From assembly GCA_024336345.1 (NCBI GenBank), contig JANFOG010000012.1, positions 248,001-312,000 on the forward strand: 64,000 bases of DNA, read 5' to 3'. Position numbers and translations under genes: made by a program. The first letter of the stretch is position 1. The number at the start of each line of letters is the position of its first letter. A model generated the notes under the pieces. The model worked only from the letters and a program-made list of their open reading frames with translations, ran no database searches and was not told where the DNA came from. Positions 22,502 through 31,621 of the stretch are shown piece by piece. This DNA comes from Mariannaea sp. PMI_226 (lineage: Eukaryota; Ascomycota; Sordariomycetes; Hypocreales; Nectriaceae).

Positions 22502-24122
22502 ATGACGATTGCAAACCTCATTCTGTCGCTCAACGGCTTCGTGCAGGAGAGCCCTGCCCTGTCGGTCGTGTTATCCTTGATCCTAGCCCCGATCATCTAT
22601 CTCTTCGCCAATGAATTCGTGCGGCACAGTGCACGACTCAACGGCCTGAAGGGTCCTTCTGGATTGCCTATCATTGGTAACATATGGGATATCCGCGTCA
22701 ATGCGGCCGAGAAGTACCGACAATGGTCTAAGAAGTTTGGATCTGTCTACCAGATCCAGCTTGGCAACATCCCCATCGTCGTCATTAACTCAGCCGCTGC
22801 TGCGCGAGATATCTTTGGCAAGCATTCCCAGGCCTTTAGCTCCCGACCGGAGTTTTACACCTTCCACAAGATCTTGTCTGATACTGCTGGTACGACGATT
22901 GGCACCTCTCCCTACAGTGACTCCCTCAAGCGGCGTCGCAAGGGTGCTGCTTCAGCTCTCAACAGGCCTTCCGTCGCCACCTATGTACCTCATCTTGAGG
23001 TCGAGTCCAAGGATTTCATCAAGGAGCTCTATTCGTATGGTGGCGGCGGCACTCTCCCAGTTGACCCCATGCCCATGATCCAGCGTCTCTCTCTTTCACT
23101 GGCCCTTACTCTCAACTGGGGTATTCGTCTCAAGAGTCAAAAAGATGACCTGTTCGAGGAGATTACTCATGTCGAGGAGGAAATCAGCAAATTCCGATCC
23201 ACCACTGGCAACCTGCAAGATTATATCCCCATACTCCGGTTGAACCCCTTCAACTTCCACTCAGCAAAGGCCCGTGACATGCGGAGCAGGCGTGACAAGT
23301 ATCTCGGAGATCTCAACCGTGGTCTTGACGAGCGCATAGCCAATGGCACATACAGTCCTTGCATCCAAGCCAACGTCATTCTCGACAAGGAGGCCAAACT
23401 GAACAAGGACGAGCTCACCTCCATCAGCTTGACAATGCTATCGGGTGGTCTTGATACTGTCACTACCAACGTCGCATGGTTCATCGCCTACCTCTCCCAA
23501 CACCCCGAGATTCAAGAGAAGGCTGTCAAGGAGATTGCCGAGTTTTACGATAGCACCCAGCCCATGTGTGACGCCAACGACGATCAAAAGTGTGCCTATA
23601 TTGTCGCGCTGGTTAAGGAATCTTTGCGCTATTTCACAGTGCTTAGGCTGGCCCTTCCACGAGCTTCTATCAAAGATGTCGTGCATGAGGGCGTTACCAT
23701 TCCCAAGGGTACTGTTGTTTTCTTGAATGCTTGGGCCTGCAATATGGGTAAGTCACCTTTACAGACGTTGCTGAAAGCTTATTCTTTGACTAACTCGTGT
23801 GTGTGCAGACCCTGAGGTTTGGACCGACCCCATGGAGTTCCGTCCCGAGCGATGGTTGGAGCAACCTGATGCTCCTCTATTCACTTACGGTGTAGGCTAT
23901 CGCATGTGCGCTGGATCTCTGCTCGCCAACCGTGAGCTGTACTTGATTTACATGCGGCTGCTAAACAGCTTCCGCGTTGAGAAGTACGACGAGATCAATC
24001 CGCATCCTGTTGAGGGCAACGCGGATCCGACCAGTCTGGTAGCTTTGCCTCCTCGATTCCGGGCCAAGTTTGTCCCTCGAGATGCCAAGAACCTGAAGAA
24101 AGCTTTGGATGTGGATGCTTGA
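22502..24122 (+). CDS. cytochrome P450, CYP504-like (phenylacetate/hydroxyphenylacetate hydroxylase type)
   Basis: Two exons, 22502-23747 and 23809-24122, with a 61-nt intron, giving 519 residues. An N-terminal hydrophobic anchor (about 1-45) is followed by the proline-rich hinge GPSGLPIIGNIWD. Other landmarks are the I-helix region LSGGLDTVTTNVAW, K-helix KESLRYF, the FRPERWL segment and the heme loop FTYGVGYRMCAG with the cysteine ligand near residue 449. Length and the SGGLDTVTT block recall CYP504 (A. nidulans PhacA/PhacB), which hydroxylates phenylacetate or converts 3-hydroxyphenylacetate to homogentisate at the ER membrane. Neighbouring homogentisate dioxygenase and fumarylacetoacetase genes support that job. 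Upstream in-frame sequence has no ATG, only TTG, so the start is 22502. Exact substrate is undecided. Confidence 0.9.
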
Positions 24123-24530
24123 GTAGCGAGAGAGTAGCGGGATGTGGTGGTGACCTACATGTCATGAATCATGAACTCATGCCTAGCATGAAGCTAGTGT
24201 TGTCTCAATGTTGTGCAATATTTATCGTCTAGTCAGGTAGCATAACACGAATAAAAGAATGCTGTTTATTTTCATTTATCCTCCGTTGAGTGGCTGCGAC
24301 TCGCTATCCCGAAGCAAGATAATCCATATCAGAGGGCAGATATTCGTTAGTTTGAGATATCTCTTATAAATTGGTTGGCAAGGTTGGGACCCGAGGAATA
24401 TATGTATACTTTGGCGGAAATCACGATATCCTTGGCAACTCTTCATAAAGGAAACACGCAAGTTCTCAATCATATAACATCGCTATTTACAAACTCTATC
24501 TCTCGATCAGGTAACTTTCATATACGGTAT

Positions 24531-24800
24531 AGTCATGAGACGACCGAGTTCATATGGTGTGAGATCTTCCCAATAATTATCAAAGCTCGCAAACTCTTTG
24601 GTTAGGCTTGCTGGAGGTTGGGCACCACTGGGAGGAAGAGATTCATAAATTGGAATGCCCATATAGGTAAGTGACTGCTCCCTAATAATAATTATATTAA
24701 AAATGGGCTAAATAGGTCCTATAAATTGAGGGCCTTTTGGGACACACTCCCTCTGTAAGCTGGCTGGTGAAGGACCAATAATGGTTTCTCCGCCGGGAGA
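24531..24800 (-). pseudogene. decayed copy of part of the cluster regulator gene
   Basis: This 270-bp segment aligns end to end, same orientation, with 21204-21473, the part of exon 3 just after the zinc finger of the regulator gene. It shares long identical stretches but differs by about 25 substitutions, nearly all C-to-T or G-to-A relative to the intact copy, plus a 3-nt insertion and a 3-nt deletion. The reading frame is broken by stops made by those transitions. No zinc-finger part and no downstream part of the gene is visible around it. The pattern is what repeat-induced point mutation or general AT-directed decay would leave. Confidence 0.88.
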
Positions 24801-24896
24801 GGGGAAAAGAAATCAAAATGTTCAACTGATGACATTCTAAAGTGAAAAAAAAATTATGATTCTATTGCATATTCTATTCTGTTCTACCGTCTTTTG

Positions 24897-26241
24897 TTAT
24901 ATCTGGGTGATGGATGGCAAAATCTGTCCGGAACACTCGCCAAAACCGATGAGCTCATCCTCATTGCTTCCTGACCATCCCTTAATTACGACAGTATCAC
25001 CATCCTCTAGGAACTTCCGGCTCTCTCCTCCACCAATTTCAAGAGCGACTTTTCCGCCCTGGGTTTGCTCGAGAATACTGCCCTGAGTGCCTTGATCAAA
25101 ACCTGATATGGTGCCACTTCCGAGGAGATCACCAGTTCTTAGGTTGCACCCGGTTATGGTGTGGTGAGCAATCATCTGAGACCAAGACCAGAGAAGGTTC
25201 TTGGATGATGTACGAGTAATAGTACGGGAGTTACCCTTGTCGGCTGATGGATAGGGTTAGCGCTAAACAACTGAAGACTTGGGTGTTGGCATGCTCACTT
25301 TTGATGGAAACCTCTAGGTTAATATCCAGTGCGTTGTCTTTACGGTCCCCAAGCAGATAACTTTGCAATTGCACATCGTTGGGCAAGCCCTCAGCTCGGA
25401 AAGGCTCAAGAGCATCTGCGAGAACCACCCAGGCACTAATAGTGGTACCAAAGTTCTTCGCATTGAATGGCCCGAGAGGAACATATTCCCACTGTTGAAT
25501 ATCTCGAGCACTCCAGTCGTTCATGAGCACGTAGCCAAAGATGTAATGTTCAGCCTCCTTAAGCGGGATCGACTGTCCAAGCCGATTGCCCTTGCATATG
25601 AAAGCGCCGAGCTCAAGTTCAATATCTAATCTACCGCAGGCCTTGAAGACAGGGGTAGTAGCACCTGGGCTTGGAAGAACCTGTCCGACTGGGCGGTGGA
25701 GAGGTGTGCCAGAGACCACCACCGAACTAGCACGTCCATGATAGGCCACAGGGATATGGTTGTAATTGGGATTGAGGGCGTTGGCAGGCCCTCGGAATAG
25801 CGTTCCCACATTATGGGCATGATTGCGACCAGCAAAGAAATCGGTGTAATCTCCAATAGAAAGAGGAAGATGAGTCTGAACCTCAGACAGAGGTAGCAAA
25901 GCCGACTTTTTCAAAGCTTCATTGGTTCTCAACGCCTTTGGAAAAGGTGTATCAAGGCGGAAAACGTCTCGAAGATACTGGCGAACCAGTTTGTGCACTG
26001 GCCGCCCAAGAGCAGCGAATGCGTTGAGAGTCGAATCCGAGAAAACACCGAGCTTGTCGCTGGGGAATTCCTTCAGTTCAGAAAAACCTCCATCCTTTGC
26101 AAATGCAGAAATGTCGAGCGCGAACTCGCCAATGGCAACGGCGGGACGGTGCTTAGGAATAGCAGCGGTTGAGATGATACCGAAGGGGATATTGGCCAGG
26201 GAGAAGTGAGATCCCGAAGGGATAGAAAGCCACGACTTCAT
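24897..26241 (-). CDS. fahA: fumarylacetoacetase
   Basis: Two exons, 25299-26241 and 24897-25243, with a 55-nt phase-1 intron (GTGAGC donor, TCAG acceptor), giving 429 residues, normal for the family. Landmarks: SLANIPFGI near the N-terminus, DYTDFFAGRNHAHNVGTLFR (catalytic and metal region), YNHIPVAYHGRASSVV, the metal-binding DIELELGAF and NDWSARDIQQWEYVPLGPF. Exon 2 supplies the core strands SWSQMIAHHTITGCNLRTGD and GTISG. The enzyme hydrolyses fumarylacetoacetate to fumarate and acetoacetate, the last step of tyrosine and phenylacetate catabolism in the cytosol. The gene is divergent from homogentisate dioxygenase with a 501-bp shared promoter, the same arrangement as in Aspergillus. Confidence 0.97.
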
Positions 26242-26454
26242 CTTGGATATGTTTCCCGTTTGGCAACGATCGCTTTTTGTCGACTGTGCAGGGTGATACT
26301 ACAAGGGGTGATGGAGATGTTGATACTTGACATGGGTCACTGTAGTTGAGTGATTTTTAAGTACGATATCCTATATATTTATGCAAGTTTCAATGACGAA
26401 CCTCACTAATAGCTCAAGATACAAGAACATTGGATCCATTTGAGGAGTTGAGAG

Positions 26455-26599
26455 TTCCGCAGCGAATGCTCGGGATTCTCGCCATTTCCGCATTCCGAAC
26501 ATGGTCTACGATGGAGTGGCGTGTGGGCTCCGCATTCGGTGGAGTCCTATGGCTGCAGCTAAGAGTATAACTTATCGGAACCAACTCTACCACATTCCG
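26455..26599. promoter_or_regulatory. TTCCG/CGGAA half-site cluster between fahA and hmgA
   Basis: TTCCG occurs at 26455-26459, 26486-26490, 26493-26497 and 26595-26599, and CGGAA at 26576-26580; the pair at 26486-26497 is a direct repeat seven bases apart. A related CTCCGCATTCGG lies at about 26528-26539. All are inside the shared divergent promoter. This is the densest of the three clusters and the best place to look for an operator controlling both genes. Confidence 0.55.
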
Positions 26600-26742
26600 G
26601 CAGTCGAGTGTCATGAACATGCAATTGTTTATTATGGAAATTGATCGAGAGATTAAAATAACGACTAAGGAATAAAAGAGAACCTAGGTATTTTTCGCCA
26701 TTGCCATCTTTGAAAGCACACACCACTATTCAAGCACCGACC

Positions 26743-28296
26743 ATGCCAGTAACCAACTTTGAAACGCCTGAAAAGTACAGCTATCTCAATGGCTTTGGCT
26801 CATTTCATGAGTACGTAAAATAGCAGTGAATAATATGTCAAGAGCATGGACTTAACATCCTACCAGGTCCGAAGCCTTAAAGGGAGCCCTCCCGATTGGC
26901 CACAACTCGCCTCAGAAGGCACCGTTCGGTCTGTACGCTGAAAAGCTATCTGGTACTGCCTTCACGGCTCCAAGACACGAGAATCTTCAGACGTGGTTGT
27001 ATCGTGTCCTGCCATCTGCGGCGCACTCTGTATTTGAGCCTTACAACAACATTGGCAGCACCAACTTGGGTGCAACGTTGAACCATCTCCCAAACCAGCT
27101 GCGATGGGATCCATTCGACATTGATGAGAATGTTGACTGGGTCCAGGGCTTGAAACATGTAGCAGGCGCTGGCGATCCTGTAATGAAGTCTGGCCTCGGC
27201 ATCTACATATATGCTGCAGGCAGGGACATGGACGCCAATACTGCCATGTACTCCTCCGATGGTGAAATGCTCATTGTAGGTCAGCATGGCGTACTCGATA
27301 TCCAAACCGAACTTGGCAATCTTCTGGTTCGGCCAAACGAGATTGCTGTTCTACCCCGGGGAATCAAGTATCGCGTGACTCTGCCCAATGGACCTATCAG
27401 AGGATACATTCTGGAATTGTACCAAGGCAACTTTACGCTTCCTGAGCTTGGCCCTATTGGCTCCAACTGTCTCGCAAACGCTCGAGACTTCCAAGTCCCT
27501 ACTGCAAGCTTTCAAGAAGACACAACGACGATGTGGTCAATTATTAACAAGTACAACAACAAGCTGTTTATATGCAAGCAAGGCCACACTCCATTTGACG
27601 TCGTGGGCTGGCATGGAAAGTAAGAACTCGCGGTACAATTTGCAATTCAACATGGGAGCATTGCTAATGCAGTCCAGGTGTATGTCATCCAAGGAAAGCA
27701 ACCTAGTTGCAGTAATGGCTGAGATAGGCCCATTCGGGAACTTGGGTTGAGTATAATGTAATGGACAAAAAGTGCTAACGAAAATGATAGACTACCCATA
27801 CAAATACGATCTTGGTCGTTTCAACGTAATCGGAAGCATTTCTTTCGACCATCCTGACCCTTCCATTTTTACCGTGTTGACCGGGCCCAGCGATCACCCA
27901 GGCACAGCCATTGCCGATTTTGTCATCTTCCCTCCCCGCTGGCTGGTTCAAGAGAACACCTTCCGGCCTCCGTGGTACCATCGCAATACCATGTCGGAAT
28001 TCATGGGCCTCATCTGCGGTGACTACGATGCAAAAGCAGGTGGCGGCTTCAAGCCAGCTGGCGCAAGTCTGCACAACGTCATGAGCTCTCATGGTCCGGA
28101 TGCGAGTACATTTGAGAAGGCGAGCAATACTGATCTGAAACCCCAAAAGGTTGGCGAGGGGAGCATGGCTTTTATGTTTGAGAGCTGCTTGATGATGGGG
28201 ATCACGGACTGGGGCCTCAAGACTTGCGAGAAGGTCCAGCCTGAGTATAGCAAGCACAGTTGGTCAGAATTGAAGCCTCACTTTAAGAGGCCCTGA
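26743..28296 (+). CDS. hmgA: homogentisate 1,2-dioxygenase
   Basis: Exons 26743-26810, 26867-27619, a short third exon of uncertain limits, and 27791-28296. The family is clear: [50 protein letters not shown] with the catalytic His, and the metal ligands in [10 protein letters not shown] (His, Glu) and SSHGPD (His). It opens the ring of homogentisate to maleylacetoacetate with Fe(II) and O2. The join after WHG is odd: direct splicing of 27619 to 27791 is out of phase. Either exon 3 is 27678-27745 (464 residues, adding about 23 residues after WHG) or a 5-nt micro-exon 27673-27677 (443 residues, near normal length). Both satisfy GT-AG and phase. The gene is probably functional; a damaged junction is possible. 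Confidence 0.93.
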
Positions 28297-28494
28297 GTTG
28301 GCCAGGCAAAAAAAGGAAGTGTAGATAAGCCTGTTCGATAGAGAATCGATCAAATAATTGTTCAACTTCAACTCAGCCATATTCCAGAGCCTAAACTGCG
28401 TGAATGAAACAATAGACTCTCCCAATGAATATTTCAGGATAGCCATCATCAACTAACATCAATGACTCGTGCATTTGCATCCCATAAAAGCCTC

Positions 28495-29949
28495 CTACGC
28501 CAACGGCTTTTGGCCCATCCAAAAGTAATAATTTTCATACGAATGAATGTCAGGGTTGCGGAGATCGTTTCGCGCCGCGGCCAGGAACACTTCAATCTCA
28601 GCTGGCTCCATGATCTCTCTGAAGGGCTTCGCTGCCATGGCTCCAAACATATCACTCACAGCGTTCCTGCAATAAAGCCCAATGAGACGCATCTTCTTGT
28701 CCTGTATGAGTGTGCAATCGCAGCACTGCCATCAGTAAAAGCTCCTCGATCCTCTCAATGGAGTAAGTGTCTTGTCGTACCTTTGGCCAAACTCCAATCG
28801 GAACTTTCAAAACTTTGCACTCGACATTTGTGAATCCTGCCTCTTCAAGAGGTCCTCGAAGGTTTTCGCCGGCACGAAAGTTCATACCAAATCTCTTCAC
28901 AGCCAGCTCGGCTGTGTCGAAGAACTTGGCTAGAGGAGCGTCTGTTGCTAGAGTCCCATCACTGCAATGAGCTCGGGCATCAAACTCCTGTATCTCAATC
29001 CATCCTCCCGGCTTAAGGTTTCTAGATCACGCATTAACTTAGCAGAAAAAATCTACAATAGCACCGATAACAGAGAGCAACTCTAGAAACTGGGATAAAG
29101 GCGACAGGGGAGCAGGGCAGTTTTTTTTTTTTTTTGACTCACTCGTAAGCCTGTCGTAAAACCTTGACTGTGTCTTTTAGCCATGGGGTGATGCAACGCA
29201 TATGCACGAAATCCCAATCATCGCCATTAGTCCATCCATCCTCGATATCATCAACGAGGAACCTCAAGTTTGGCGGAACCCACAAAGGTTGGATAGGACT
29301 GAGATCCACGCCAAGGACTGTAGCAGCAGGATACTTGTCGGCGGCTGGAGACGTTAATTCAAATACATACTCAACAAATGTTATGAGCTACTGGCGGAGG
29401 CAGTTACCATCAACAGCCCAGATCCCCGTGCCGGTGGCCAGGTCAATGATCTTCTGAGGGTTGTCCCCAATCGGTGCGAAGAAGAGTTTACCACTTTTGT
29501 TGGGACATTACTTCATTAGTTCTTGACGACAATCTCAATGCCAAGACGGGAACGCACTCTGTAAGCTCTAACATCATTGCGTGCTTCATATCATCACGGT
29601 TTTGCTCAGTATCGTCGTTTGGGATGGGATATCTTCAAATAAGTCAGAATGCGACCTTGATGATGTCATATTTCTCGAGGACTTGCCTTCCATGGCGATA
29701 TTGGTGATACTGTGTTTATGATGAGTCTGGTATAATGCCTCCTTAAACAGTTTACCGCAGGGCAAAACTTACTCGCCTGCCATTCTCATAGGAATGCTGG
29801 TAAACACTCGAACTCAAGCTGTCTGAGCTAGAGGTCACAGAATTTGCGTCATAATCTGACGTCGCAAACTCCTCCTCCTCGTCAACGTGTTCGCCAGGGG
29901 CGGTTGCCTCGATAGCGTCGTGGGTAGCTGCGGCACTCAGCTCAGCCAT
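28495..29949 (-). CDS. LaeA-like SAM-dependent methyltransferase
   Basis: Seven exons: 29773-29949, 29687-29709, 29558-29632, 29408-29493, 29143-29344, 29021-28781 and 28495-28701, giving 336 residues; all phases agree. An acidic, Ser-rich N-terminus (about 1-55) is followed by YENGRRYHQYRHGRYPIPND, a leader typical of LaeA-like proteins. The class I fold shows motif I IIDLATGTGIWAVD, then VLGVDLSPIQPLWVPPN, DDWDFVHMRCI and the NLKPGGWIEIQEFD segment. Relatives include the secondary-metabolism regulator LaeA and many cluster-borne methyltransferases whose substrates are unknown. Intron 2 is GC-AG; intron 5 (121 nt) carries a run of about 15 A. It converges on the dioxygenase gene, about 200 bp apart, so it may belong to the cluster or simply border it. 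Confidence 0.9.
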
Positions 29950-31621
29950 GTTAAATTTGAAGCTATGTAGGATTAGTAGGGGAGAATAGTGAGTCGTGGT
30001 AGGTGTCAAGATACAGATTTTCAACCTTCGTGTACCCCTCAGTGGATCATACCACCATGTATGTGAATGTGAGCCCTACTCAGGCAGTACGTGTGAGATA
30101 TTTATTTGATCTAAGCGCCTGGTCCTCGGCACATCAACCAACAGGGAAAGTCACATCAGGATCATGCATGTTGGTCTTAGATCCCTGCCCTGCGTGGAAT
30201 TTTTCCTGCCCTTCCTTGAGCGAAGTTGCCTGGTACTAGAAAAGGGATTGTAGAAATTGAAAATGGGATTGAACGGTGAATGAAAAGATGTAGAAAGATA
30301 TCTGAATGGTATCATGGAATAAGAGTCAGGACTTGAAATGGTAGCCAATAGTTAAATCATTCTGGTCAATGCGGAAGAAGATAACTCGTTCAAATAAAGT
30401 AGTCTTAAATTAGGGTAGATCTAGTAAGTAATTAAGTCCTAGGATTGAGATGAAAATGAATGAAAAGCATGTAATTGACTGTAATTGGTGTCGTGGAGGA
30501 ATTAAATGTTTGATAGAATTCGATGCATCAGGTCTTGCGGCACAGGTTGGCCAGCTCACTTCAATACACTACGATGGAACCATACCGCATATTATACGAG
30601 CGCACACGTATTATCGACGTGCGAACATGCACAGGTTAGCTGTATGTTGGTTGGGCTGTTGTTTGCTCTGTGCCAGGATCCATTGCGCTGTCCACACGTG
30701 ATTCAGAGGGCCGCGGGAACGATATAGCTGACTTGGACCCTCGTTGCTTAATTGAACAGTCTCTTTTAGACTGTTATACGTATTAACATGGCAGCTTAAG
30801 GAGATATACACTTCTGTCATCTCAATGTATGACGAGGCATCAAGGGAACATGTTTGCTTTTGGAAGAAGAAAAAAAACACAAACACCCCAACGAAAAAAT
30901 AAGGGCGCTGTTGCCGCGTCAAGGAACCATGCCCTCGGGCTCAGACATGCGAATAGGGGCCAGCGTCGCTCCCTAGTTCCTAGCTAGAGCCCGCCCGCCA
31001 AGGTGGATAAAATCAAACGGTCACCTAAACCATCTGGGTTGCATGTTTTGCCGATCGGCTCGTTCTGATTGTGCGAAGCCAGTCCAATTTGTTGTGCCAT
31101 GCTCTGTCCGGGCCCCACAGTGGAATGGAATGGAATGGACATCCCGGTTTGAGAATAGGAATAGCAACAGAAAACAAGGGAAAAAAAAATAAAGTTTTGG
31201 TCAGCTTACTGTAGTAATAAGTAACATAAATATATATATAAATCTGGGTTCCTGTAACTTATATTCTCTTGTTTCCTCGATAGCTTTTGGGATCCCGCCC
31301 CTCACCAGCTGTCAACTCGTTCTCCAATCGGCAACCTCCCCTCCCCCTCTATCCCTCTACGGAAGCGAGGCGCACTGTACTGTATGTACCTTAAATTGAC
31401 TTGCAGCTCTAAGCGAATAAAAAGCTCAATATCTTGACGTCATGGCGCGGCTAGCTAAAACAGATCGCAACAAGTGGCACAAGTGACACAAAAAACCTAA
31501 GACGGATGCACCTTCCGTCCTTCCCCCCCCCTATCAAGCCTATCTCCAACATTTCTTCCTTCCTGACATGCCTCATGCGCATCCGTATTCGGCACGGAAA
31601 AAGATGCAGAGACCTTGATCA
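29950..31621. other. intergenic region upstream of the histidine kinase
   Basis: About 1.7 kb with no recognisable gene. It holds the divergent promoters of the methyltransferase and the histidine kinase. A TGGAA repeat (about 31120-31138) and a TGACGTCA element (31435-31442) are visible, and the last 300 bp are pyrimidine-rich on the + strand, as fungal promoters often are. Confidence 0.6.
31435..31442. promoter_or_regulatory. CRE-type palindrome TGACGTCA
   Basis: A perfect 8-bp CRE (ATF/CREB bZIP target) lies 180 bp before the start codon of the hybrid histidine kinase gene. In fungi such sites are bound by Atf1-type factors under stress-MAPK control. A match of this length can occur by chance, so function is inference. 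Confidence 0.4.
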
